From assembly GCF_013416325.1 (NCBI RefSeq), contig NZ_JACCGK010000001.1, positions 310,001 to 374,000 of the forward strand: a stretch of 64,000 nt of DNA, written 5' to 3'. Below the pieces are notes generated by a model. It was not told where the DNA came from. It did no database searches and was given only the letters and a program-made list of their open reading frames with translations. Of this stretch, positions 9,240 to 18,981 are shown one piece after another. This DNA comes from Vreelandella sedimenti (GTDB lineage Bacteria > Pseudomonadota > Gammaproteobacteria > Pseudomonadales > Halomonadaceae). The number at the start of each line of letters is the position of its first letter. Position 1 is the first letter of the stretch. The translations under genes and the position numbers were made by a program.

Positions 9240-10615
9240 GCGGCCTCCTGCTTGGCGACAAGCGCCTGATGAATGGCGTGAGCTGCCAGTTTGCCGTGTT
9301 GCACGGCCTGAACGGTAAGGTCTTGACCGGGCTTCACACAGTCGCCACCGGCATACACATTGGGCAACGAGGTGCGGAACATTTCATCGACGTGGATGCG
9401 CTCGCCGTCCCGGGCAAGCTCAGCGGCGGTGGCATCGCTTAGGCTCGCGCCTTCGAAGCCTTGGCCGATAGCGGTGAAGACAGCATCGGCGGCGATCTCA
9501 AAGATCTCCCCCGTAGGGGTTAAGCGGCCCGCCTGATCGTGGGTCTTGGCAAAGCGCATGCCCGTCACGCGGCCTTGATCATCCAGCAGAATCTCGTCGG
9601 GCTGAGCCCAGGTCACCATCCGCACGCCGTTGGCTTTGGCAATCTCTTGTTCATGGCCGGTGGCGGACATGGCTTCAATGCCGCGACGGTAAATCAGCGT
9701 TACCTCCGTAGCGCCTAAGCGGGCCATTTGGGTGGCCATATCGATGGCGGTATTGCCAGCGCCAATCACGATACAGCGCTTGGCTACCGCAAGGCTGCCT
9801 AGATCGTCGGTTTGGCGGAGAACCTTGATGTAGTCTACCGCAGGCATCAGGCCGGGTGCTTGCTCCCCGGTTAAACCCAGGGCACGGCTGGCGCCCAGGC
9901 CTAAACCGAGAAACACGCTATCGTACTGCTTATGGAGCGTGGCAAGCTCCAGGTTTTCGCCCAGCCGTTGGCCGTACTGGATCTCGATGCCGCCAATTTC
10001 CAGCAAAAACTCGACTTCCTTGCGGGCGAAGTCGTCGGTCATTTTGTAGCGGGCAATTCCGTATTCGTTGAGCCCGCCAGGCTTTTGCTCAGCTTCGAAA
10101 ATCGTTACCTGATGCCCGAGCATAGCCAAACGGTGGGCGCAGGAGAGCCCCGCTGGGCCGGCGCCGACTACGGCGATATGGCGGCCAGTGGTGGCGGCGC
10201 GTTTAAACGGGTGGCTATCGAACTGCATGTTATCGGTGGCGTGGCGCTGTAACAGGCCGATCAGTACTGGCTGGCACTCGGCATCGTGATTACGCACGCA
10301 GCTGCGTTCACAGAGAATTTCGGTAGGGCACACCCGGGCGCAACTGCCACCTAGGATATTGGCTTCCAGAATGGTTTCCGCCGCGCCGTTGATAGTGTTC
10401 TCGCTGATCTGGCGAATAAAACTAGGAATATCAATATCCGACGGGCACGCTTCGACGCAGGGCGCATCAAAGCAGTAAAGACAGCGCTGGCTTTCGATCA
10501 TCGCCTGGCGCCGGGTTAACGGTGGGTGAAGATCACTAAAGTTGCTTGCAAGCGTAGCTGGGTCGTAGGTGTCGACCTCTTTTGCGCTGGGTAGATGGAT
10601 CAGTTGGCTAATCAC
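9236..10615 (-). CDS. preT: Dihydropyrimidine dehydrogenase subunit PreT
   Basis: Electron-input subunit, taking electrons from NADH through FAD and Fe-S clusters to PreA. At 459 residues it has an N-terminal cysteine-rich helical domain with CLYCFDAPCVEACP and CARVCPTEILCERSC, an FAD-binding Rossmann motif (VVGAGPAGLSCAHRLAMLG), and a second nucleotide-binding motif (IVIGAGNTAIDMATQMA). It resembles the glutamate synthase small chain, but adjacency to preA and the pyrimidine genes settles the assignment. It starts 47 nt after the dihydropyrimidinase stop and overlaps preA by 4 nt. Confidence 0.95.
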   Translation of the reverse strand: MISQLIHLPSAKEVDTYDPATLASNFSDLHPPLTRRQAMIESQRCLYCFDAPCVEACPSDIDIPSFIRQISENTINGAAETILEANILGGSCARVCPTEILCERSCVRNHDAECQPVLIGLLQRHATDNMQFDSHPFKRAATTGRHIAVVGAGPAGLSCAHRLAMLGHQVTIFEAEQKPGGLNEYGIARYKMTDDFARKEVEFLLEIGGIEIQYGQRLGENLELATLHKQYDSVFLGLGLGASRALGLTGEQAPGLMPAVDYIKVLRQTDDLGSLAVAKRCIVIGAGNTAIDMATQMARLGATEVTLIYRRGIEAMSATGHEQEIAKANGVRMVTWAQPDEILLDDQGRVTGMRFAKTHDQAGRLTPTGEIFEIAADAVFTAIGQGFEGASLSDATAAELARDGERIHVDEMFRTSLPNVYAGGDCVKPGQDLTVQAVQHGKLAAHAIHQALVAKQEAA

Positions 10616-10662
10616 GGTAGAGCCTCCGCTGTTTTATAGAAACAACAGTTATTAAGCGCCGG

Positions 10663-12164
<1,502 letters not shown>

Positions 12165-13031
12165 TCATTCCCCGTCGGTTAGGCGGGTATAGGTTTCCGG
12201 GCGGCGGTCGCGGAAGAACTGCCAGTTGTTACGCACCTCGCGCACCATGTCCAAATCGATCTCGTGCACCAGCAGCTCATCTTCGGTTTCGCTGGCCTGG
12301 GCTTCGATTTTGCCGCGGGGGTTAACGATGTAGCTGGAACCGTAAAAGTCACCGATATTCCAGGGTGCCTCGGTGCCTACACGGTTGATGGCGGCGATAA
12401 AGCAGCCATTGGCGGCTGCAGAGGCAGGTTGCTCTAACTCCCACAGGTATTGGGAAAGCCCGGCCACGGTGGCGGAGGGGTTGAAGATTACTTCGGCGCC
12501 GTTGAGTGCCAGTGCACGCCAGCCTTCGGGGAAGTGACGGTCGTAACAGATATACACCCCGATTTTGCCGTAGGCAGTATCGAACACTGGCCAGTTGGAC
12601 TGGCCTGGCTTGAAGAAGAATTTTTCCCAAAAACCGGCTACTTGGGGAATATGGGTTTTGTGGTACTTGCCTAGGTAGCTGCCGTCAGCGTCGAACACGG
12701 CTGCGGTGTTGTAGTAAACACCGGTTTCAGTCTCTTCATACACAGGCACGATGATCACCATGCGGTGCTCGGCGGCTAGCTTCTGCATCATCTGGCAGGT
12801 AGGGCCTTCCGGTACCCGCTCTGCGGCGGCGTACCACTTACCGTCCTGGCTAGGACAAAAGTAGGGCTGGTTAAACACTTCCTGGAAGCAAAGCACCTGC
12901 ACGCCCTGGTCAGCTGCTTGCTGAATCATTGGCAGATGTGCCTCGTTCATGGCGTCGCGAATAGCTTCTGGTTCAAGATCGGTGCTGGTTTTCAGGCCCA
13001 TCTGAATCAACCCGATTTTCATCTTCTGCAT
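12165..13031 (-). CDS. Beta-ureidopropionase (nitrilase-superfamily N-carbamoyl hydrolase)
   Basis: Third pathway step: hydrolysis of N-carbamoyl-beta-alanine to beta-alanine, CO2 and ammonia. It is a nitrilase-fold protein of 288 residues with the catalytic triad visible as Glu51 (CFQEVFNQPYF), Lys125 (GKYHKTHIP) and Cys162 (YICYDRHFPEGWRAL). Close relatives include N-carbamoylputrescine amidases. The operon context (followed by dihydropyrimidinase, PreT and PreA) points to ureidopropionase. It is the first gene of the minus-strand operon, with an RBS-like AGGGAG before ATG 13031. No beta-alanine transaminase gene is in the window. Confidence 0.88.
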   Translation of the reverse strand: MQKMKIGLIQMGLKTSTDLEPEAIRDAMNEAHLPMIQQAADQGVQVLCFQEVFNQPYFCPSQDGKWYAAAERVPEGPTCQMMQKLAAEHRMVIIVPVYEETETGVYYNTAAVFDADGSYLGKYHKTHIPQVAGFWEKFFFKPGQSNWPVFDTAYGKIGVYICYDRHFPEGWRALALNGAEVIFNPSATVAGLSQYLWELEQPASAAANGCFIAAINRVGTEAPWNIGDFYGSSYIVNPRGKIEAQASETEDELLVHEIDLDMVREVRNNWQFFRDRRPETYTRLTDGE

Positions 13032-13095
13032 GAGACGCTCCCTCTGAGTGTTGATGTTTAGCGTATGTTTGTAGTGTTCTTGAAACTAGTTTTGT

Positions 13096-13119
13096 AAAGC
13101 TGACGAAATAGACAGCTTT
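13096..13119. promoter_or_regulatory. Inverted repeat ahead of pyrimidine catabolic operon
   Basis: AAAGCTG (13096-13102) and CAGCTTT (13113-13119) are perfect complements 10 nt apart, about 65 nt upstream of the operon's first ATG. A 10-bp palindrome AAACTAGTTT (13083-13092) lies beside it. The half-site CAGCTTTT recurs at 13445-13452 on the transporter side. Confidence 0.4.
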
Positions 13120-13409
13120 TGTTGAAAGTAGCGCTGGGTAGATGGTTTTAGCAAGTCTTTAGAGGAGATTTGTTAAATTGTATTTAACTCATTGAGTTTG
13201 CTTGTTTTTATTGTTCTATGTTGCGCTATTCACTTTTTTGGTGAACCTTTGCACTGTTTTGGGTTGTCTTTTAATTCATTTAAAATCAATTGCTTGTTAT
13301 ATTTCATAGGGCTTTATTTAGTTTTTTGTTGTTTAAAGTTGGTGCAAATATTTTTTTTGATCTAGCTTTGTTTAGTTGGTTTTTGTTTGAGGGTGGGAAG
13401 ATGCAAAGA

Positions 13410-13454
13410 TAAAAAGCTAACAATAATATTGTTGTCCATAAAGGCAGCTTTTTA
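13410..13454. promoter_or_regulatory. Nested inverted repeats on the transporter side
   Basis: Nine-nt arms TAAAAAGCT (13410-13418) and AGCTTTTTA (13446-13454) enclose a smaller dyad AACAAT-aat-ATTGTT (13419-13433) whose shape suits a LysR-type site. The dyad is only 14 nt upstream of the candidate -35 at 13468 if the whole element is counted. Confidence 0.4.
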
Positions 13455-13505
13455 ATCAATGAGTTAATTGACCTGATTTTTCAAGTAGGCATGCTTATTG
13501 CTTGT

Positions 13506-13553
13506 TTTCTAAGAGCTGTGGCTTCTAAAAGCCATGATTTCTAAGCGCCTTTT
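13506..13553 (+). repeat. Three 16-nt tandem units ahead of NCS1 transporter
   Basis: Units begin at 13506, 13522 and 13538 with cores TTTCTAAGAGC, CTTCTAAAAGC and TTTCTAAGCGC. Spacing is exactly 16 nt. They sit 64-111 nt before the transporter ATG, downstream of a candidate -35/-10. The middle unit contains a small TGGCTT/AAGCCA hairpin. Confidence 0.55.
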
Positions 13554-13616
13554 TGAAAAGCTCCACTGGCCGTGGGAGCTAGGCAGCGCAATAACGCAAT
13601 GCTGAGGAGATAAAAA

Positions 13617-15134
13617 ATGACCGAAACAACCTCTCAGATGGTGGATCGAGGTGGGCTGATAGAGCTAGATGTAGGGGACGATGTACGCAGTAGTTCGCGC
13701 TTTAATGAGGATATTGCGCCTACCCAGGCCAGCGAGCGTACTTGGAGTAAGTGGAATATTGCGGCACTCTGGGTAGGCATGTCGATCTGCGTGCCCACAT
13801 ATACGCTAGGCGGGGTATTAACTGCCTACTTTGGGCTGAGCGTGGGGGAAGCGCTGTTCGCCATTCTGTTAGCCAACGTGATCGTATTGATTCCTCTTAC
13901 TTTAAATGCTTTTCCTGGAACCAAGTTTGGCATTCCCTTTCCGGTAGTGCTGCGCTCATCATTCGGTATTTTAGGCTCCAACATACCCTGCTTGGTGCGC
14001 GCTTTGGTAGGCTGTGGCTGGTTTGGTATTCAAACCATGTTTGGCGGTCTAGCCATTCATCTGCTGCTTTCCGAATTGATTCCCGCTTGGGCAGCGCTTG
14101 GCGGCGTAGGTGAAGTGATCGGCTTTTTTGTCTTCGGCGCGATGAACCTCTATGTGGTGATTCGTGGGGCAGAGTCGATTAAATGGTTGGAAACCCTGGC
14201 GGCACCGTTGCTGTTGGCAGTAGGGGTTGGCCTGATGGTGTGGGCGTGGCCGCATATGTCGATGAGCGAGCTGCTAGCACAGCCGCCGTCGCGGCCTGAA
14301 GGAGCGTCGGTTTACGGCTACTTCTTCGCGGGCTTAACCGCCATGGTGGGTTTTTGGGCCACGCTGTCGCTGAATATTCCCGATTTCAGCCGCTTTGCCA
14401 AAAGCCAAAAAGATCAGATTGTTGGTCAGGTAATTGGGCTGCCGCTAACGATGTTCTTCTTTGCTGCGCTGGGCGTGGTATTAACTGCGGCGTCTGAGAC
14501 GCTGGTGGGCCAAACCGTTGCCGACCCGGTACGTTTGATTGGCTACATCGATAGTCCCTTCTGGGTGGTATTGGCGATGCTGTTGATCATTATCGCCACG
14601 ATTTCTACCAATACGGCTTCTAACATTGTGTCGCCTACCAACGACTTTCAGAATATAGCGCCTAAATTGATTAACCAGACGCGTGGTGTGCTAATGACCG
14701 GCGCGGTGGGCGTGCTATTGATGGGCTACGATCTTCTGCAAAAAGCGGGCGTTATTCCGCCTGGGGTTTCGCTTGAGCAGATGTACTCCAACTGGCTGTT
14801 GGGTTACTCCAGTCTGTTGGGGCCCATCGCGGGCATCATGGCGGTAGATTACTTCCTGATCAAAAAGCAGCGTTTGGATGTGCCGAGCCTGTACATGGAT
14901 AGCCATGCCTATCCTGCGGTGAATATCGCCGGTTTCATCGCCTTCGGTGTGCCTGTGGCGCTTACTTTACTATCGCTGTTAACTGGCACCATGAACTGGT
15001 TCTACGACTATGGCTGGTTCACCGGCTCGGCGCTGGGGGCCATCGTTTATTTTGTCGCAAGCCAAGTGCTGGCGTCATCACCTCAGGTGGGGCCTGCGCC
15101 GATAATGGCCAATGAGGCAGCCGAGCAGCGTTAA
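13617..15134 (+). CDS. NCS1-family nucleobase:cation symporter
   Basis: Inner-membrane transporter of 505 residues with about 12 membrane segments, in the nucleobase-cation-symporter-1 family (uracil, cytosine, allantoin, hydantoin carriers). Family-like segments include SKWNIAALWVGMSICVPTYTLGG near the N-terminus, RSSFGILGSNIPCLVRALVGCGWFGIQ (TM3 region) and NIPDFSRFAKSQKDQ in the middle. GAGGAG before ATG 13617 fixes the start. Placed divergently from the pyrimidine-degrading operon, it most likely brings in uracil/thymine or dihydropyrimidines; hydantoins or allantoin cannot be excluded. It converges on the LysR gene with 31 nt between. Confidence 0.93.
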   Translation: MTETTSQMVDRGGLIELDVGDDVRSSSRFNEDIAPTQASERTWSKWNIAALWVGMSICVPTYTLGGVLTAYFGLSVGEALFAILLANVIVLIPLTLNAFPGTKFGIPFPVVLRSSFGILGSNIPCLVRALVGCGWFGIQTMFGGLAIHLLLSELIPAWAALGGVGEVIGFFVFGAMNLYVVIRGAESIKWLETLAAPLLLAVGVGLMVWAWPHMSMSELLAQPPSRPEGASVYGYFFAGLTAMVGFWATLSLNIPDFSRFAKSQKDQIVGQVIGLPLTMFFFAALGVVLTAASETLVGQTVADPVRLIGYIDSPFWVVLAMLLIIIATISTNTASNIVSPTNDFQNIAPKLINQTRGVLMTGAVGVLLMGYDLLQKAGVIPPGVSLEQMYSNWLLGYSSLLGPIAGIMAVDYFLIKKQRLDVPSLYMDSHAYPAVNIAGFIAFGVPVALTLLSLLTGTMNWFYDYGWFTGSALGAIVYFVASQVLASSPQVGPAPIMANEAAEQR

Positions 15135-15165
15135 ATAGCTTAATCCCGGCTTCGTGCTTTCTATC

Positions 15166-16068
15166 TTAGCTGCTTTTGATTAAACGTAGAAACGCATCGA
15201 CCACTCGGTTGGGGCGGCGGTCATGGCGGGTAATCAGTACAAAGGGGATGCGGTAGTGCTGCGAGTTGGCATGTAGCGCCCGCATCTTGCCCGCCGCTAC
15301 CCACTGGGCTGCGACGTGCTCAGGAAGAAAGCCGATAAAGCGCCCGGTAAGAATCAAAAAAGCAGCGCCTTCGCGATCGGATGCCGAAGCTCGCAGGCTT
15401 AGCGCGTCATGCGCCTGTCGGGCCTCAATCGGTAGCGGATAGCGGGGTGAAATAGCCGAGTGTTGGGCGATATCTGCACAGCGAAGCGTATCATCATCCT
15501 CAGTAAACAGCGGATGGCCAGCCGCGCAGTAAAGATACGATGGCTCATCGTAGAGGTGCCGCGCTTCTAAGCTGGTAGGCAGGTTCACTGAAGGCACTAC
15601 GCCGACGTGCAAGTGGCCATCCATGACGCCCCGAATGACCGCGTCAGAAGGCTCCATATGAATGTGCAGCGTTACCTCATGCTCCGGCGCGCTAAGCTCT
15701 GCCAGGGCGTTGGTCACGTGCATGGCGGGTAGCGTTACCAGGTTGTCGGTGATGCCGATATTCAACTCGCCCTTAATCGTGTGATGCAGCGCGTTAACGT
15801 CGCTTTTAAACGTTTCAAGCGCGGTAAGTAGCGTTAATCCTGCCTGATAAATCTCTTTACCCTCTTCGGTTAAACTAAACCCGCCACGTCCTCGCTGGCA
15901 GAGCGAAAACCCCAGTCTCCCCTCCAAATCGTTCATGTGCTGGCTAATCGCCGAACGACTAATGCCCAGCGTGGTTTCCGCCGCGGTAAAGCCACCGCAC
16001 TCAACGACCGTCTTAAAAATACGGATTAGGCGTATCTCGTAGTCGCTCATTTGGCCCAGCGATGCCAT
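15166..16068 (-). CDS. LysR-type transcriptional regulator
   Basis: DNA-binding regulator of 300 residues. The N-terminal winged helix-turn-helix (about 10-70) includes FTAAETTLGISRSAISQHM, and the periplasmic-binding-like effector domain fills the rest. RBS AGGAAA precedes ATG 16068. It ends 31 nt from the convergent pyrimidine transporter, so control of the pyrimidine divergon is the simplest idea. LysR proteins usually regulate a divergent neighbour, and here the divergent neighbour is the GGDEF-EAL gene, so the target is open. The effector is unknown. Confidence 0.88.
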   Translation of the reverse strand: MASLGQMSDYEIRLIRIFKTVVECGGFTAAETTLGISRSAISQHMNDLEGRLGFSLCQRGRGGFSLTEEGKEIYQAGLTLLTALETFKSDVNALHHTIKGELNIGITDNLVTLPAMHVTNALAELSAPEHEVTLHIHMEPSDAVIRGVMDGHLHVGVVPSVNLPTSLEARHLYDEPSYLYCAAGHPLFTEDDDTLRCADIAQHSAISPRYPLPIEARQAHDALSLRASASDREGAAFLILTGRFIGFLPEHVAAQWVAAGKMRALHANSQHYRIPFVLITRHDRRPNRVVDAFLRLIKSS

Positions 16069-16272
16069 AACAATTTCCTGGTAGATAGGCTATCCATGCA
16101 TAACGTTACGCTTTTCAGGGCATTAACGGTGATAAAAACTGATATACATCCTAAAAGCACCGCGGCACTATCGGATAAAGCCACGTGTCAGCGCGTGTTA
16201 TGTATCATTTTTGGTTACTTTTTACACTGTATCAGGTGTCCCACTGGGTTTCCTGGATAAGGCTTCTGCGCG
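16069..16272. other. Divergent LysR / GGDEF-EAL intergenic region
   Basis: A 204-nt non-coding region that must hold both promoters. I see no strong operator, repeat or terminator in it. Confidence 0.5.
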
Positions 16273-18981
16273 ATGTCCGCTACCTCCAATGATGTAAATG
16301 ATGATGTATTGAAAGCCACCAAGACTTACCGCCAACAGCGCCGCCATGTAATTGCGTTATATCTACTAGCACTGCTTGTCATGATGGTGCTTTTCGGCTG
16401 GCTGCTGAGTGAACAGTATCGGCAAGAAATTGAGGCCGCCGAGTCGCGGATTACCGCCCGCGCTAATGTGGTTGCTGAGTGGGCAAAAGGCGTATTTGCA
16501 CAAAGCGGGCAAGCGCTTTTTGGGCTTGCTGAGATGCTAACCCTGCAAGGCATGCCAGATAGCGATAATGCCCAGGCCCTTCAGCGCTCACTAGAAAACC
16601 TGACTCTGTATGTGCCCATGGTGGACGAAATCGCTGTGTTGAGCGCCGAGGGCCGAGTATTGGCGAGTGGCCGCAGCAGCCGAAGAGCAGGTGCTGATAT
16701 CAGCGATACGACGTTTTTTAATGCCTTTAAGCAGCCAGGACAAGAGGAGCTGATTACCCCGCTTTACTGGTCTAGTAGTGATCAACGCTACTATTTGTAC
16801 CATGGCCGACGATTAGAAACCTCGTCCGGCGAGTTTGCCGGGGTGGTTATCTCTAGCATTGTGCCTGAGGTGTTTGCCGACGCCCTGGAGCAGATGAGTG
16901 TCTATGACGGCGAGAGCATTGCCCTGGTCGACCCCGGATTGAAGTTTATTGCTCGCTACCCGCCCCCCGAGAGGCCGTTTTCGATCGGCAGTCAAATTGA
17001 GAGCCCAGAAACGGCTGAGTGGCTTACCCGTGGTGAGTCCACATGGTCGATCAACATTGACTCCCCTATTGATGGCCGAACACGGCTGTTTCGCATGCTG
17101 AGAGTAGGCGAGTATCCGATGCTGGCCGTGGTCGGCGTTGACCTTGACGAATTGCTCTCGGCCTGGCGGCAGCGCGCTTTGATTTTAACACTGGTGATTG
17201 CCGTCATTGCCCTGTTGGGGGCTTGGGGGGCACGCCATTACCTGAATCGTATAGCGTTGTCGCATCAATTGCGCCAGCGTATTGAGGAACGGGAGCAGGC
17301 CCGTGCCGAGGCCCAAATAGCCGCTGCCGCCTTCCAGACGCACTTAGGCATCCTTATTACTGATCCACAGGGCATCATTCTTAAGGTGAATGAAACCTTC
17401 AGCCGCATTACCGGCTATAGCGAAGCTGAGATAGTGGGTAACAATCCGCGCATGTTTAGCTCTGGACTACAAAACGCCGCCTTTTACCGCCGTTTATGGA
17501 AGCGCGTTATCAAAACCGGCAACTGGGAAGGCGAGATATGGAACCAGCGTAAAAATGGTGAACTATTTCCTGAGTGGCTAACCATTAGCGCTGTCTACAG
17601 CGTTGAGGGTACCTTAACTCACTACGTGGCCACCATGAGCGATATCAGCGAGCGTAAAGCCGCTGAGCAGGAGATTCATCAGCTAGCGTTTTATGACACC
17701 TTAACCGGGTTGGCCAACCGGCGGCTGTTTATGGATCGCATAGGTAATGCCCTTAAAGAGCTTCAGCGCCATCAGCGCTGCGGCGCACTGCTATTTATCG
17801 ATATCGATAACTTCAAACAAATCAATGACACCCTGGGGCACTATGCGGGTGATCAAGTATTGCAGAGCGTTGCTCGGCGGATGGGGCAGATGTTGCGCGA
17901 TACCGATACCTTGGCGCGACTGGGAAGCGATGAATTTGCGGTATTAATCGAAGGCGTGGATAGCAATTACGCTCAAACTACCCGGCTGGCAGAGCGAATT
18001 GCGCACAAGCTGCTGGCAACTCTTAACGAACCAATCACCCTGGCCGAAGAGAGCATCACGGTGACGGGGAGTATTGGTATTGCGATCATGGTCAGCAATG
18101 AGTACGGCGTGGATGACTACCTGCAGCAGGTAGATATGGCGCTCTTTCAGGCTAAGAACAACGGCCGCCATGGCGTGTGCTTTTTTGACCCCTCGATGCA
18201 GGCTGCGCTGCTGGCCCATGTGAAATTAGAGGCGGATCTGCGCCAAGCGCAGGCCAGCCAGCAGTGGCAGCTCTATTATCAGCCCCAAGTGGATCACCAT
18301 GGCGTGATCACTGGCGTTGAAGCGCTGCTGCGCTGGCATCATCCCGAACGCGGCATGGTGTCACCAGGTGATTTCATTCCGCTGCTGGAAAGTAATGAGC
18401 TGATAAACGATGTAGGCGAATGGGTGTTGGAAGATGCCTGCTATCAATTAGCGCGTTGGGCGCAGCATCCACGGCTAAGCAAACTGACCATATCGGTGAA
18501 TATTAGTCCGCTTCAGTTTCGCGATGAGCAGTTTCTGGCTCGCGTAGAGGGGGTATTTGCGCGCACTCAAGCGCCGCTTCAGCGGCTCAAACTGGAGGTG
18601 ACCGAGTCACTGTTTGTGGAAGCGCGAGACGACGCCAGAGATAAAATGCTTGCCCTTAAAGCGCGAGGGGTACGCTTCTCTTTGGATGATTTTGGCACCG
18701 GCTACTCGTCCCTGGCCTATTTAGCACAACTGCCGCTGGATCAGCTAAAAATCGACCAATCCTTTGTACAGCAGGTGCTCGAAAGCCAAGCCAACGCAGC
18801 GATTGTCGAGAGTACCATTGCCTTGGCAGAGAGCCTCAATCTAGAGGTCATTGCGGAAGGCGTAGAGACCAAAGCGCAGCAGGCGTGGCTACTGGCGCAC
18901 GACTGTCACGCATATCAAGGCTATCTGTTTGGGCGACCAGTTACCGCAGATGCAATCGAGAGATTGATGACGGGCGCTTAA
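16273..18981 (+). CDS. Membrane CACHE-PAS-GGDEF-EAL c-di-GMP protein
   Basis: Signalling protein of 902 residues for c-di-GMP turnover. A TM segment (about 28-46) and a periplasmic CACHE-type sensor (about 50-295) are followed by a second TM (about 300-320), PAS (about 345-465), GGDEF and EAL domains. The GGDEF signature reads GSDEF (551-555), so cyclase activity is doubtful, though an RxxD inhibition-site motif is kept 5 residues ahead. The EAL domain looks active: EALLRW (683-), SVNISPLQF, LEVTESL, DDFGTGYSSL and AEGVET are all present. The net role is probably phosphodiesterase, possibly activated by GTP at the GGDEF domain. It stands alone and overlaps the convergent GTPase gene by 4 nt. 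Confidence 0.93.
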   Translation: MSATSNDVNDDVLKATKTYRQQRRHVIALYLLALLVMMVLFGWLLSEQYRQEIEAAESRITARANVVAEWAKGVFAQSGQALFGLAEMLTLQGMPDSDNAQALQRSLENLTLYVPMVDEIAVLSAEGRVLASGRSSRRAGADISDTTFFNAFKQPGQEELITPLYWSSSDQRYYLYHGRRLETSSGEFAGVVISSIVPEVFADALEQMSVYDGESIALVDPGLKFIARYPPPERPFSIGSQIESPETAEWLTRGESTWSINIDSPIDGRTRLFRMLRVGEYPMLAVVGVDLDELLSAWRQRALILTLVIAVIALLGAWGARHYLNRIALSHQLRQRIEEREQARAEAQIAAAAFQTHLGILITDPQGIILKVNETFSRITGYSEAEIVGNNPRMFSSGLQNAAFYRRLWKRVIKTGNWEGEIWNQRKNGELFPEWLTISAVYSVEGTLTHYVATMSDISERKAAEQEIHQLAFYDTLTGLANRRLFMDRIGNALKELQRHQRCGALLFIDIDNFKQINDTLGHYAGDQVLQSVARRMGQMLRDTDTLARLGSDEFAVLIEGVDSNYAQTTRLAERIAHKLLATLNEPITLAEESITVTGSIGIAIMVSNEYGVDDYLQQVDMALFQAKNNGRHGVCFFDPSMQAALLAHVKLEADLRQAQASQQWQLYYQPQVDHHGVITGVEALLRWHHPERGMVSPGDFIPLLESNELINDVGEWVLEDACYQLARWAQHPRLSKLTISVNISPLQFRDEQFLARVEGVFARTQAPLQRLKLEVTESLFVEARDDARDKMLALKARGVRFSLDDFGTGYSSLAYLAQLPLDQLKIDQSFVQQVLESQANAAIVESTIALAESLNLEVIAEGVETKAQQAWLLAHDCHAYQGYLFGRPVTADAIERLMTGA

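Larger units (their letters stand above)
13032..13616. promoter_or_regulatory. 585-bp divergent control region of pyrimidine genes
   Basis: Non-coding stretch, much more AT-rich than its flanks, between the ureidopropionase gene (minus) and the transporter (plus). It holds an inverted repeat AAAGCTG-N10-CAGCTTT (13096-13119), a second one TAAAAAGCT/AGCTTTTTA (13410-13454) enclosing AACAAT-aat-ATTGTT (13419-13433), and three 16-nt tandem units (13506-13553). A weak plus-strand -35 TTGACC is at 13468. No ORF in it looks real. The sites are candidate operators for the nearby LysR protein or another pyrimidine sensor. Confidence 0.6.

Noticed and set aside
9236..10615. Glutamate synthase small subunit
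   Set aside because: The fold is shared, but the 4-nt overlap with preA and the pyrimidine operon identify PreT.
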